Source of the DNA: Conoideocrella luteorostrata
Taxonomy: Eukaryota; Ascomycota; Sordariomycetes; Hypocreales; Clavicipitaceae
Length of the DNA: 64,000 nt
NCBI GenBank assembly: GCA_032433595.1
Contig: JASWJB010000135.1
Coordinates: 1-64,000 of the forward strand
Direction: 5' to 3'
This document shows positions 1 through 11,805 of the stretch, one piece after another. The first letter of the stretch is position 1. The number at the start of each line of letters is the position of its first letter. A program made the position numbers and the translations under genes. The notes beneath the pieces are model-generated. The model ran no database searches. It saw only the letters and a list, made by a program, of their open reading frames with translations, and was not told where the DNA came from.

Positions 1-48
1 ACGAGTCTCTACATCTCTCCACATGTGTATCCCACATGAACAAATCCC

Positions 49-504
49 CTATTTAACTTCGCCAATGAACTGCAACAGCGCCTGCGGACCAGGAGTCATA
101 TACTCCCCCGTCTTCTCCCCATTTTTGTAGATATAAAACGTCGGAGTAGATGTAATACCAAGCCTGGTAGCTAGAGGACGGATCTCATCAACGTCAATTT
201 TTGCAAATAGTATGTCTTGATGGTCATCGCGGTTGGATTGCCTGTCTTTGTAAGCCAATCCGTTTTGTTACTCAAGATTGGACCGTCACCTACTCTACAA
301 AGATAGGCGCGAGCGTTTTGGAAGTCTCGCACGTCGTGGCAAAGAATTCAACTACTAAGAGCTTATTCTCACGGACTGATTGGTGAAATTCGCCCTCTCT
401 GGTTGTAAGCCATATTAGCTATCGACTTCTCAGGAGAAGAGTTGTTGCCTCGACTGCAAGTGTGCGCGCAAGGTCACTCACGTTCGAATGTTGTGCACAG
501 GCAT
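49..504 (-). CDS. Thioredoxin-like protein with a CxxS active site
   Basis: Three exons (504-482, 398-294, 241-49) give a complete 106-residue thioredoxin fold. Introns are GTGAGT..CCAG and GTAGGT..ACAG, and both joins keep frame. The start MPVHNIRT and the block VVEFFAT..APIF match a classical thioredoxin, as do KIDVDE, the cis-proline segment STPTF and the C-terminal helix ALLQFIGEV. Length equals that of ordinary cytosolic thioredoxins. The active site is abnormal: where the family has Trp-Cys-Gly-Pro-Cys, this protein has Thr-Cys-Glu-Thr-Ser. The first Cys is kept and the resolving Cys is Ser. Normal disulphide reductase cycling is therefore unlikely; a monothiol, chaperone or inactive role is inferred. 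No signal peptide is visible. Confidence 0.85.
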
Positions 505-920
505 TGTGTCGGTTTAAGGAGAGCGCCTTCTTAGATTAAGACGAAGAGAAAAAAAAAAGGTTAACTGTTCGCGGAGCTGCTGTAGGCGGATGAGACTGTT
601 CGAAGAATATATGATGGCAAAAGATTAATTTAATACCTGAACACCCAAGTTAAGCGAAGCGGTGCTAGACCCTGCAATCATTACAACAAGACTCGGCGGG
701 GGTAGACAATGTATGTGTCAGTATGACGTGGAATTGCCACTTCCTCTACATATGCTATTCTCCATCTTCCTATCCTAGTGAGGTGGCTGCATGTGCTGAT
801 ACATGTGCTGATGCATGTCTGAACGAGTGCGACAAGACAGCTTCAACAGGTACATTGCTTTATTTCACGATAGACATGGTTTTAGGCAAAGACACTGCGG
901 AAAAAATACGATTGCAGCCT
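505..920. other. Intergenic, no gene seen
   Basis: This is the upstream region of the thioredoxin-like gene and the downstream region of the next minus-strand gene. It holds a short A-run near 549 and only short, unconvincing ORFs. Confidence 0.5.
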
Positions 921-1610
921 CTACTCTTTCCGGTTATGGCTTACATTATCCTTCTCAAAGTATTTTACGTCCTCTGAAGCAATCCACTTGGCGACATTAT
1001 CTGCCTGCCACTTCTTGAAAGCGAATCCAACTCCCTCGTGAGTGTAGTCTTTCTCATTGTTCTGGTCCTTATGGTACTTGACTTGAATGAAGTCGCCGTG
1101 TACAGTTTCTGGATCAAGGCTCAACGTGACAAAAGATTTCATGGAGACGGCTTTCGGGAGCAACCTGAACGTCCACTTCTGTTCATTCTTGAACTGCAGT
1201 ACTTGGTCATCACTTCGAACTACCTCATGCCCAGCACTTTCGCTAGCGCTAAACAGCTTTGGCAATGCATACCACTGCCCTGCTACTTTGTACCGGTTGT
1301 CTGCGTATCCAAACACATCATCGTAGACGCAATCGGGAGTGTAGCGGTTTATGCGTTCGCGCGTCGGATGGCACGAGTAGAGAGCCAAGATATCATCGAG
1401 TAGAGCCTGTCGCTGCGGCGTCAAGGAAATCGACTTGGAAGGGTCGGGCGTGTGGTCCGATGTCGATGATGTTTGGCGTGGCTCGAACTCTGACCCTGGG
1501 CCAGTATTGGACATGATCGCGACTTTTGGTTGGCTAAGGAAAATTGAAGATTGGCTCGGGATGCGAAAGATTGGTACGACGTTGCTAGCGAGCCTACAAA
1601 TAGGGGGCAT
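921..1610 (-). CDS. Conserved fungal protein of unknown function
   Basis: This is an intronless ORF of 229 codons from the first ATG (1610), or 197 from an internal ATG at 1514. The body has a conserved look: a helix LLDDILALYSCHPTRERINR, then a CVYDDVFGYADNRYKVAGQW segment and a C-terminal block rich in F, W and K. That layout (short helix, then YxDDxF and alternating strands) resembles NTF2/SnoaL-like folds, but this is only a guess. The extra 32 N-terminal residues of the long form are poor in acidic residues and contain Arg and Ser, so they could be a mitochondrial presequence. A TATA-like stretch (TATATA) near 1660 lies about 50 bp upstream of the long start and about 150 bp upstream of the short start, so the short form from 1514 is credible. 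Confidence 0.7.
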   Translation of the reverse strand: MPPICRLASNVVPIFRIPSQSSIFLSQPKVAIMSNTGPGSEFEPRQTSSTSDHTPDPSKSISLTPQRQALLDDILALYSCHPTRERINRYTPDCVYDDVFGYADNRYKVAGQWYALPKLFSASESAGHEVVRSDDQVLQFKNEQKWTFRLLPKAVSMKSFVTLSLDPETVHGDFIQVKYHKDQNNEKDYTHEGVGFAFKKWQADNVAKWIASEDVKYFEKDNVSHNRKE

Positions 1611-3043
1611 GATAATTTGTGTCGTCTCGGTTTGTTTCGTTATGGATGGGTTGGTATAAGCGGTATATAAATCTTGACGTTATTTAGAAGTCGTGTCGTC
1701 ATACATTTATTGCTGTGTGGCTACTCACTGGCGGGCGCATCTGACGTGCATTACGCGCTGCTCTGCTCGTTTTATTTTTTTTATTAATTCCAAAAGAAGA
1801 TGAAATGTCATGGGCCATTCATCGCGGGAATCGTCTTCAAGGACACTGTGAATTCATTTCGTAGTAGTTATATTTTGTAGCATTGGACCGTGGATATCGC
1901 CTTGTCTATCTTCCTTGATATGCCACGAATATTAGCCGAGTCAACTCGTAATACCGCTCTATCTGTACAAGCCCAATAATTGCTTTCTGCCGTACTCCGC
2001 ATTTGCAAGCTGATTTGTGTGTCTCGACAGTATTGAAGACGGTGGCGATGGCTTCATCGAGGAAAAACACAAGCTATCCACTTGCCACTCCGTACACACG
2101 ATGTAAAACGCTAGCATCACAACGGCTGCCGTATCGCTAGCATTGGGATAGGACACAACCTGCTAACACATAATGGCCTCAATAAAAACAGATATAATTA
2201 TACCTAGCCCTTCTCTCGCAACATATTTTCCCCGCCGCAACTATTATATAGCCAGCTGGTGCACCGCCAGCGTCAAAGATCTCGATGACAACATTCCGAC
2301 ATGTGAGCCCGGTCATGACTCCATATGGTGCATACATCATGAGGGGCAACGGGGCTAAACGGGAGCGCTAAAATGGTGACGTCCCACTTGACAGAAGCAA
2401 GAGGCATAACAAGTTTTTGCCAAGGCGAGATGTTCCATCTGGGTTCCCGAATTTGGGTATTCGCCCATGCCCACGCCCATGGCTATTCCATTCCCCATCC
2501 CACCAGCCCCTTTGCTCGTGTGGCACGGGCGCAGCGAAATGCCATCCCTGCTTAGAATACCACCTGTAGGTTCTTTTTCCTTAGGGGCAAAAGGCCAAAA
2601 CGCAGCTCCAAATTGGCCGTGCGGCTGTTGTGGCTGCTGTGGCTGCTGCAAATAGTCGGATTCTCACTACATTTGGGTCATCACTCTGCCGTGGACTGTG
2701 GGATTAGTACGCTTTTCACCCCAGCTCTAGTATTACACGTCGTTTCTCAAATTGAAAGTGATAACTAGCGTAGGGGGTAAGTTAAGGGTCTTGGTTCATC
2801 ATCATATCCTCGTATATTCGCTTCGTTTCCCAAGTCCATGGTCTGCCTTGTTTCCGTTGTAATATGCCCCTTCATTTACCAGCGCGCCAGCAGGCTGGTC
2901 GTATAACCACCTATACGCATCGTATATGCATCCTAATAGAAACGCTTCATGATAAGGTATAAAATTAAATAAAAAATACTGTTACATCCTCCAAATATTC
3001 CGCAGACTGTATGCTCCTGGATCCCCTGCCCGTCGAGGGCTGT
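1611..3043. other. Intergenic, one possible minus-strand exon
   Basis: No recognisable gene is present. On the minus strand at about 2355-2660 an open stretch begins with Gln-Pro repeats and contains an FWPFAPKEKEPTGGIL segment followed by a Gly-Met-rich stretch. It has no ATG of its own and would have to be an internal or last exon. It is low-complexity and I cannot tell whether it is used. The rest is A+T-rich spacer. Confidence 0.3.
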
Positions 3044-3771
3044 TTAATGGTGCCAACTTGAGCTCAGTCTCCTCCGCTTCAGGGAGCCTTCAGGTGCTGG
3101 AATATAATGTGTCGGCATCGTAAACTGACGGTTGTTTGCCATTTGCCCTCGCCGTCTTTCGTCAAGCGGGCGAAGGCCGGTATGGTTCATCAGAGGCGTT
3201 GTCGGTGTCAAGTGACAGCCCATCGGGAAGAAACGAGCACTGGTATTTGCGGTCTGGTCCTCAAAATCGATAGGGGAGTTACATTCTCCGCCCGAAGCAG
3301 TCGATTCCCATGGCAAGAATACTGGTGGGTATAGGCCTGGTGTGAAGAATGTGTCGTCGTCTGTTTGAGGTGTAACGGCTGGGCTGTTTGACTGTACAGA
3401 ATAGGTGCTGCCATTGGTTAGCTTGGTGGTTGACTCAATAGTGCCTCTTTCTTGAAGTACCTTGAAGCTGCCGAGTCTGACGCAGATGGTGTATGATACG
3501 AGCTCATCTCGGGATCCAGATCGTTTGTAGACGTAGCTGGGGTATAATGTTCGTGCTGCCAGTAATTCGGGACCGGTGGCCTCCCCGAAGCGTCCATCTG
3601 CAAGTTATGTCCATTTAAAGGTGGCATCGTGGTGTCGACTTGTATATTCAGATTATACATATTGCTATCGGAGTAAATCCTCCTCTTCTCATCTGACGAT
3701 TGGGGAAGCAGTGAAGTAGAAACCATGATGAGGCCTTGCCATGTTATGACAGGGAGAAAGTCGTCCTCCAT
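3044..3771 (-). CDS. Disordered, probably nuclear protein of unknown function
   Basis: Two exons are inferred: 3771-3461 and 3407-3044, joined over a 53-nt intron (GTACTT..GGCAG, with CTAAC 15 nt before the acceptor). Reading through instead meets a stop at once, while the splice restores a long frame. The result is about 224 residues from the ATG at 3771. The frame stays open upstream to about 3876, so an earlier exon is possible. The protein is rich in Ser, Thr, Pro, Asn and Gln, with aromatic residues spaced through it, and ends in a basic cluster KRRRLSSSW that resembles a nuclear localisation signal. This composition is typical of the disordered part of a transcription regulator, but no DNA-binding domain is visible. 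The donor is atypical, so the exon border is uncertain. Confidence 0.5.
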
Positions 3772-5544
3772 GGCGGCTGAAGATTTGCGAAAAGCAGCCT
3801 TCTCGACCCAGTTGTCGCGCCTAGTTGACTTGGTAAGGGGTGCTGTGTTGAAGTTTCTAGCCGCTCCACGATGCACAAGCTGAAAGCGATGATGGGAGTG
3901 TGGACTTAATTACGGAATAATGAAAAATCAACTCGCAAGAAGATTGCTTCCCTTTTGTTTGGTCCCCCTTCTTGGTTGCTGAGTTCAGTCTCACAATTTT
4001 AGTGCTGTTTAAACAGGAAACGAGAGTACGGACCCTCTCCGGAGACCATTTTGCAGGCTTGACTGTCCCTTTCGGGGACTAGTTTCGGCATGGGGGTACC
4101 AAAGCCTGAAGCTTGGAATGCGCACCCAGACAACTACACCACCATGTTGGCGCGGGTGGGGGGGGGGGGCTATCCCTGGATCCGACCAGACGGGACTGTA
4201 TTGCATCTACAAAACAACAATCATGGCTGGGCCATGTGGCCAAAATTCCCAGGAAATTGCTGCATTCCCCGGCTATTTCGGTGTTAATCACATCTACATT
4301 TCCGTTGTAGTAGACTGTGCTTTATAGACCTAGTTGCCAGATCACAACTACAACGTTCTCGAAGACACTGTGCCAAGCAGAATACAGAGCACGGCATAAT
4401 TACTCGGTGGGCTCTCTATATTTTGCTTCTTGTTCCTTGCAGGAGCGAGCTGCACTAGTCTGGAAGACCGAGCGGCAAAAGTAAAATGGACGGATCCCCG
4501 TCCTCTCGCGCATCGCGCTCTTTTTTCCCTTTTTTTTTTTTTTCTGTACGCTTTTCACCCCTTCGCATTTTCCCAAAAGCAAAGCCAGCGAGAATATGGT
4601 AAAGGAGCAGGGACAGTGAATTAGCACCCGATTGAAGGGTAATGTCAAGATGCTGGAATAATTAACCACAACAGCTGACACATGGCGTCGAGCGCTAAGG
4701 ACTTAAATGGTGCCCCATCCAGAGACCCCGTGCCAGCCGGGCCAGGATGGTCTCTGAGCATTTGCTCCGAGGCGAAATTATACTGTGTCTTGTGCTGGCG
4801 ATGATGTCAGGGCCGGTAGCTCAGCGCATTCTTTCGAGGGTTGGTTCATGCGCATGGACATCACTCATTGGCGCAGTTTAGCCATTAATATAACTAGTAG
4901 CTCTTCCCTTGGTGAGAATAGCTGGAAACGTTCATTCCCCTGATTGCAACGCTCGGGGAAACAAGCAAACTCTATCTGGTTCATGCTACTGCATTCAAGC
5001 TTGTGCAGGAACGAATCATTCATTCCGATGCATTCGGACAATGATGCATCACATTCCCACATTATACATTTGCTGGGCCACTTACTGCCAGGAACTAATG
5101 CCAAATCAACGGAACGTGACGCACTTTAAGGGCGATGAAATGGGACAGGTAATCAATCGTTGTGCGGTTCTTCCACGCAACGGACTATGGACAAGGGGAT
5201 TACATCTACGCCTATTGGATTAAAACACATTCTGTTCACAGGAGAAAATACAATCCGTTAATTCATCAACGTGGTTTAGCCATTAGTATAAGTTTTATTT
5301 AAAAATAACCTTAAATGCAATTAAATATTATGGCCCGTTCAATTACTCCGTACCACAGCTGCAGGGTTGTTTATCAGTGTGTGCGGGTCACGATGGCTCA
5401 GCTACGGTGTGAGGCATAAACTCTTCGCAAGCCTCCAAGTATCTTTTACGGTAGCAGTCCTGTAGAAACTTTATGCCATATGCCATAAGTCGTTCACCCG
5501 CCTAATGATTAAGGTGAGCAATCAAATGCATGTCTTTGTATTAT
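3772..5544. other. Intergenic, no gene seen
   Basis: Six-frame reading gives only short shadow-like ORFs. There is a run of ten G at about 4160 and a T-tract around 4528. One exact copy of the dispersed motif TACTCCGTA lies at 5344-5352. Confidence 0.5.
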
Positions 5545-7739
5545 TTACATGATAGTGACTGCAGTCACAGTCGTATCATCAAACACCTGGGCGAGTTCAT
5601 CACCACGGTATGATGCCAACCCTAGTCTTTCATAGTAGTCCGGAGATGAGGACAACCGTCCTAGAACTAGGAGCTCATTATCCGACGCATAGGGATGGGT
5701 CGAATCTGAAAAAAAGGCTCCCAAGCGAAGCACCCAACATTGTGTACCCGAGCCTGGCGGCCTTGCCGTGACAGATACACTGTGGTGATTGGCAAATTGG
5801 GCATCTATTTTCTCAACCGACCCTGACGGATGAAGGCTCATTGAAGAACTTGGAATGACACTTCGCCGACGCTGCCTACACGCCACTCTCTCTGCTTGCT
5901 GACTGGGACCGGCGATGAGCAATTCGCCCAATAGAGTATCTGCAGTCAGCTCGATAACCGTGCTCCCAATTTTGACGAACATCCAACCATCAACTGACAG
6001 AGCCTCGATCGTGGCAGGGACCAGTGGCCCCTTAATCAACAGCTTGCCGCCTGCGACACGTCCCAATGGAGCTTGATGGGCGATAGGACGGACTTCAAGT
6101 GACATGACCGACGATATCCTGTGATACGGCTGCTTGCCATTCCTGAAGCAGTAGTAATCTATCTCGCCATCAACTGAAGCCCACGAGAACGATGGCATCG
6201 TAGCATTGCCTAGAGCCCCTTCCTCCAGAGGGCTGGTCCGTCTCCAGAGAAGATCCAGGTCGATATTATCCGCCCACAAACCAGCGACATAGCTCGAACC
6301 AGTCTTCCGCTGCACAACATCGGCAATTCCAGAAATAGCAGGAAGTTTATCTCCATGCTGCGTGAGAGATCGCAGGGAGTAGTTCTCAATGACCTTCTTC
6401 CAGAACCGGAACACATCCGCAGAGCTGTCCATTAGGGCGAGAGGCGTGCCGCCAAACTGGCGGCCGCGATTTAGTGTCGAGCGGCACTCGCAGACCTCAG
6501 TCTCCCGACAGGTCCACTGCATCTCGGTGGAAGACACGTAAAGTAGGCGAGTTGATAACAATTGCTCCTGCAAAGTCCATCCACGCCTTGCCCATGGCTC
6601 TCTGGGGTGGCGGTCAAGATAGTCATCCTGCCATTTCCAGTGGATGCCGGACTGTGGAATAACTCTTGCTTTGAGGATCCTTGAGTTGATATCGTCGTCC
6701 GTATCTTCACATACTCTCTTACTGAACACCCGCCGCTCGTACTCGTCAACATGGATATCAGAGGAGTTAGAGCCATACCGAGACAGGAAGCCCACCGCCA
6801 CAGACACGGAGGAGGCGACTGCAATGGTGAGGTACGCATTCGCATATATGGACGACATGCTGGCTGATTCTCTATCCCAATCATCCAGATCATCCTGAAT
6901 TATACAAAACGCATCGATCCAAAGAAATCGAATATTTAACTCCCGCGTGAGACGAAAGGCGTCTACGAATGTCTGAGGAGAGTTCGCCAGCTCGATGCCA
7001 GCCTTCATCGCATCTATATTCGCACGAGTAGTTTTGACAGTGGTCGAGTCGCCCCAGCAATAGCTGAGGGCAATATAATCCGGGGCTGGATCAATATTCC
7101 GTGTCTCCACGAGCCGCACTTCACGTTCACCTCGAATACCAACGTCAATAAGACGTGTTGGAACCTTACCCTGTGCTTGTGCTTGTCGGCAGAAAAGGTG
7201 AGTCTGAAGACAGGAAGATAGAGAGGAGCGAATGAAGCCCAGGCTCTGCTCAGACAAACGATCTGCCGATACGTCCGGCAATGGCATTATATTATTCCAT
7301 GGTCTATTGGTAACTAGAGCTCCGTCAGTAATTGATACAGCATCGAAGTCTGGCCGGCATCCTGACTCCTCGAACCTGTAGACATGTAAATTTGAACGAC
7401 TGTCTGGGTTCCGTGGTGCGAAAAGAGAATCTGAGGGTTATTTGGCGCAATTGGAATAAGGAGATGGACAACCGTGTTGGGATTTCTGCTGTCGTTGATA
7501 ACATCGAATGCAGCCAAGATCTTGATCAACATGGCGCAGACGGCGCATCGCATTGCCGCCGCTTCCTCAATAGTTTTCACGGTCCTAAACAATCGAACTA
7601 CCATTTCCCACTGGTTTAGTTCCATGTTATCTTTACTGTCTCCCGAGCCATCGCCATCAGAGAAAGATGATACGTCAAAACGGAAACAGCAAGTGCAATG
7701 TTGGACAGTTGAACGGGGTTCGGTAACTTGGCGCTCCAT
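5545..7739 (-). CDS. HET-domain protein (heterokaryon incompatibility type)
   Basis: The gene joins exons 7739-7376 and 7313-5545 over a 62-nt intron (GTTCGA..CTCTAG, with TACTGAC as branch site), giving about 710 residues. The join restores a TNRPWNNI segment between the halves. The HET signature is clear: the strand YIALSYCWGD, then a helix ending FRLTRELNIRFLWIDAFCIIQDD, then SIYANAYLTIAVASS, and later a REPWARRGWTLQEQLLSTRLLYV block. The N-terminus carries a Cys-x2-Cys pair (HCTCC) and helices rich in Met and Cys. HET proteins trigger vegetative incompatibility or related cell death in filamentous ascomycetes; the partner of this one is unknown. The weak donor makes the intron likely but not certain; the alternative is a frameshifted gene. 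Confidence 0.85.
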
Positions 7740-8093
7740 TGGCAAATCTAGGAGCCCGATAATGTACTATGCACAAGGATTGAAGGCAAGCCCTCTCTTT
7801 AATAGGAATAGAAATTATAGGATTTGCCGTGCGCTATGCATGCTGAAGCAAGTGAGGTGGTGCAGTCTGTCCCGGTTCGCCTCACTTCTCTTATATACGT
7901 ATACGCATGGGAAATTTGTATAGCCGCTGTGCACAGCAAACGAGGGGCAACTCATGCTCATCTTGGCGGGGTTCAGCTCAGCCTGGTGCTGTCGTGACTA
8001 ACTAACTACATAGGTACTTGGCTGCATGTGGCTTCTCATGAACAACCAACCCCAGCCTCGAGTCGAAGGGAAGGCCCTCCGTCTGGCTACGGC
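7740..8093. other. Short divergent intergenic region
   Basis: This stretch separates the minus-strand HET gene from the plus-strand HAD gene, so it probably holds both promoters. No coding feature is supported. Confidence 0.45.
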
Positions 8094-9064
8094 ATGGCGA
8101 GACCCAATCTCTTACTCTGCTTCGATGCATTTGGGACCTTGTTCAAACCCAGGTTCCCTGTCGCCCACCAATACGGCCAAGTTGCGCGGCAGTGCGGCAT
8201 CACCGGCTTCAGCGAAAGCGAGCTCCAGTCTCATCTCGCCGCAGCTTTCAAGCACGAAACAAAGGAAAATCCCAACTACGGAAGAGAGACTGGACTGGGC
8301 GCGACAAAATGGTGGACGAATGTTTGTTCATTTCGGCTCTATCCAGTAACTGGCGCCGGGTACCGTAGCATTAACAAAAAGCATCTGTTTAGGTAATTCA
8401 CAGGACTTTCACGCCTCTGCTCAATGGCAGACCATTGCCCGCGGACTTGGCACCGAAATTACTCGATCGGTTCTCATCCTGCAAAGCTTATGATACCGAG
8501 AAAAACCTAGTGTCTACGCTTAGGAGCGTCAGGCAGCGAGGCCCCCGGCTGGCCTTTGATCGCGTTTTAATTGGGGTGGTCACAAATTCCGATGATCGCG
8601 TTCCGAGTATTCTCTCGTCTTTTGGTCTTAATGTCAGTCCATTACATTTCGGTGCCGAAGATGGGCTCTATGTCAGTGGAGAGATGTACGATATTGACTT
8701 CCACTGCATGTCTTATCACGCTGGCGTTGAAAAACCAGATCCGCGGATCTTTCAGGCAGCCGAACACATGCTAGCTAAAGTTCTTGCCGCTGATGAGGCC
8801 CATAAGACCAACGGAGCAGCTCCAGACACAAAATCGTGGCGGAAAATGTATCTTGGCGATGAGTACGCCAAAGATGTTGTCGGTGCGCAGCGCGCAGGCT
8901 GGAGCCCAGTGCTTTTGGATCCCAACGACAAGGCTACTAACATCCCTTTTCTAGAGGAATGCAATCACTCTATCGATGATATATTTGAGAAGCGCTTGGT
9001 GGTGAGGGTTCGCTCCATTCAAAATCTCGCTACTTGGCTTGTAAACGGCAGTTACGAAGCATGA
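8094..9064 (+). CDS. HAD-superfamily hydrolase, HDHD3-like
   Basis: Exons 8094-8321 and 8393-9064 join over a 71-nt intron (GTTTGT..TTTAG) in phase 0, giving 299 residues. HAD motif I is CFDAFGTLF, with the nucleophile Asp and the acid Asp replaced by the second position of DAFGT (Ala), as seen in several HDHD3-type members. Motif II is GVVTNSDDR, motif III is the Lys in VEKPDPRIF, and motif IV is YLGDEYAKDVVGAQRAGW. The cap has a WWTNVIHRTF helix. The start ATG at 8094 opens MARPNLLLCFDAFG; an upstream open stretch has no ATG in frame. The family dephosphorylates small phosphorylated metabolites. Since motif I lacks the usual DxD, catalytic activity is uncertain. Confidence 0.9.
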
Positions 9065-9732
9065 AAATTCCAAGGACAGGACCCCAAGATGTGCATATGG
9101 AGCTTCCCACTCTATACCGCTATCTTAACCTTTGCCCCCAGTCGATTAATGCCGCCGAACATATGGCTCAGCGAGTTTCCGCTTTATTCGTAGGCCAGGC
9201 AGCTCGTGTATCCTGCCAATAACTCCAGCCGTTCAGCAAGTTTATACGGTTGATTGTCAGATCCTGCAATCAAGCACCAGTCAGAAAGGAGGTGTTGCGA
9301 GGTGCTGCGACGCTAGTATTTTGTACCCTTTTTTTTTCCTGCAATACAACCATGACTATGCCTTCTCACATTGCACAGACACAAGGGTGGGTGGATGAGA
9401 GGTGGCGAGAAAAGCGGATGATGTGCTTCATACTTATCTCAGCCCTGTAACTGACTGACCATAAGACAATTTCCAACGTTCAGTGTCCCGCTTCCTGAGA
9501 GCAGTCGTCCCAAGTAAAGTTCCGTGGCATTAAAACAGGGGACGTTGTCCGTAAAGTGAACACTGAACGGTTTACTCCCAAGATAAATCTCGACTTCTGA
9601 TACGTACAGAAGCTCTCTAATTCGCCAAATTGCAACTCTTTTGTGTGGGTTACCAAGTCCTGGACGATACATATCCTCGCAAGAACGGCCGCCATCGCGC
9701 CAACAGCTCATGTACTTTGTACTCTATACAAG
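9065..9732. other. Intergenic, no gene seen
   Basis: Only short overlapping ORFs without recognisable features occur on both strands. Confidence 0.4.
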
Positions 9733-10005
9733 ATGAAGACCGTCATAATTCTCCTTGGCGCACCAAAGCAGGTACACTCGTCATTAGTGGCGGATGAATG
9801 ATCGCAGGTCTTTAGATTTAATGAAGCTGTACATTGTATTACCCTGATTCGTGAGGCAGTTCTTAGATTCGAGGACGACGCCGGGGGCCTAATAACTACG
9901 CCGTGTGTGACTACCCTATACACGCTGTCGAAAGGACTAGGCTATGGAAACAGAATGCCTCCAAGTTACATGGAAGTGTCGTTGTATTTACGGCCAGACA
10001 TTTAG
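9733..10005 (+). pseudogene. Small ORF split by one in-frame TGA
   Basis: From the ATG at 9733 (MKTVIILLGAPKQ) the frame runs 22 codons to a TGA at 9799 and then stays open in the same frame to a TAG at 10003. The second part reads like coding sequence, with FNEAVHCITLIREAVLRFEDD near its start. A GT..AG pair at 9772-9807 could remove the TGA in phase 0, but at 36 nt it would be unusually short. The choices are a very short intron, a nonsense mutation or chance. The family is not recognised. Confidence 0.3.
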
Positions 10006-10666
10006 CCAAGCTATCCCCGAGTTGATGAATAAAGGCAAAAGTGTAGCCGATTTGGCTGGGAAGTGCGAAGATATTTGGGGCGGGAGGTGGCGCTTGACAT
10101 CAGTAAGAAACTGGAGCTACTTGCTAGACACTCGGACTGATCCAGTCGTTCGGACGAACGCATTTTCATGGATGCTATGTCACTCCAATGCTACGACCAC
10201 AGAAGGGGAAGCTGTGACGGTGTTCAAAACTTTTGCAAACGCCGTCCACTTTCCATGGCGGGGCGGACCGTGATTCTAGAACAACAGAAAAGCGCGTACG
10301 GGGCTGCCTATTTTACGTACTAGCATAAGGGATGGCAAGAACAAAGACCTCAATAAAATAGCCGTTCCGTTGGCTCCATTGTCCCAGTCCTCCTCAATAC
10401 AATACGTAAGAAAAAACCTGACCCTTGTTATTCTCCACCATGGTCAATGAGTAGTTTTGCATTTTTATTAAAAATACTACTCCGAGTGGTGGGGTGTTGC
10501 TCAAAGCGCACTGTGGCCCAGCGACTCCATCTCCTCTGATGCGTCGATAGCCGAAGCGTTTAAATTGCAGTTCTCACATCGAGAGAGCATATCACATCGT
10601 GAGTATGGTCAATGCAGATGAGGAAGAGAAAAAGTTTTACTAGCCAACCTGGCCATTGCGGCCCTA
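10006..10666. other. Intergenic, no gene seen
   Basis: An open frame covers 9944-10273 on the plus strand, overlapping the split ORF in another frame. It has no recognisable domain and I do not call it. The rest is spacer. Confidence 0.35.
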
Positions 10667-10993
10667 TCATGCCGCCTGCTCGTAGAGGTCGTCGTCGTCC
10701 TTGGGCCAGTCCACCTCGAATAAAACGTCGTCATCGTCAGGGTTTGTGACGAATGTGAATGCAACAATGCTATTGTTCTTTAACCCACATTTTGTTGGCG
10801 TGTTGACCTCACCCTCTCCGGTTTTGATCCTTTTCCACCCGCTTGAGGGGTCGTTGGGCACGTTGAGAACTCCATATGCCAGCTCGGGGTCCGAGGGGAC
10901 AGGTGTTGTCCTTGGCGGTGCAATGGAGGTAGTGAGGCCAGTGGGGTATCTTTCTCTCAAAAGTTCGATCAGCTCTTTTGAGACTTCAGACAT
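10667..10993 (-). CDS. Small acidic conserved fungal protein
   Basis: This intronless ORF encodes 108 residues. It opens with a helix (SEVSKELIELLRERYPTG) and has a middle block with GWKRIKTGEG and CGLKNNSIVAF. The tail is very acidic, with a DDDD run, VLFEVDWPKDDDDLYEQ and the end QAA. The amphipathic N-terminal helix and the strand-like SIVAFTFV and VLFEVDWP segments suggest a small folded protein. No signal peptide or membrane segment is present. The function is unknown; I rate it real because of the start context, composition and strand-helix pattern. Confidence 0.65.
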   Translation of the reverse strand: MSEVSKELIELLRERYPTGLTTSIAPPRTTPVPSDPELAYGVLNVPNDPSSGWKRIKTGEGEVNTPTKCGLKNNSIVAFTFVTNPDDDDVLFEVDWPKDDDDLYEQAA

Positions 10994-11805
10994 TGGTTCT
11001 GTGGTGTCTACAAAGAGGTAGATAGTGTGAACGCCATGCTTGAAGCGGACAGAAATTTGGGAATCATCTACAGTGCTCTGTCATATACAATTAGTACTGA
11101 TTACTGGAGATATAACGGGATAGTACGGAGAGTCCATACCATTGTGACGGTTTGGGTTGTTATGAGTATCGTGAGACTCCGTAGTCCTTCACTCACACCG
11201 TCGCTTTCACGAACGCACAAGTCGGCGCGCGAAGCCGACCGCGGGGTCACGTGTTCTCAAATACACGTAGATCGTGCAGGGGACACTGTGCGGTAGGCGC
11301 CGTGCGTGGGGCACGTGGCACGGCCTACTGGAAGCTCCGTTCCGAACATTTCAGGGACCAATGCAACTTTCGAGCTACAGATGAAAAGAGCTCATGCGGT
11401 TCTGGAACAATGCCGACGCCGACCATGTTGCTCCTATCTCGCCTTCACCGGTATTGATCGCCAGCCACTCTTCGTCATACACGTGCGCATTGTCTCGGGG
11501 TAGATATTGACTATCCCTGATCAGTTTTCTCGATAACGGCGGTCGCCCACGTCATTCGTCCCAGATAAGCTATTGGATTCATTCGGTGGACAGCTGATAA
11601 GTAAGAAACATCCAGGCCAGGTACAGTAAGCCACGCAAGCAAAGGACCCGCGAACGAAAGCGCAAAGAACACAAAGAAAACAGACGACATCAAGGCAATT
11701 GCCAAATCCGGCGTTCACGAAGCTTGCCTGCTGGCTTTGCACGCAGTTGGTGGTGTCCAAACGTGTCCGGGGTATACGCCATTTGGGCGACACGCATATC
11801 TCGCC
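10994..11805. other. Divergent intergenic region
   Basis: This lies between the small acidic protein (-) and the Tim17-family gene (+). No coding sequence is convincing. A GC-rich stretch with CACGTG-like cores is present around 11250-11320. Confidence 0.4.

Noticed and set aside
4801..4870. Stretch resembling a tRNA start (GGCCGGTAGCTCAG) followed by GGTTC
   Set aside because: The T-arm lacks GGTTCGA and no acceptor or anticodon stem pairs; not a tRNA.
9944..10273. 109-codon ORF on the plus strand
   Set aside because: No domain, and it overlaps the better candidate (9733-10005) in another frame.
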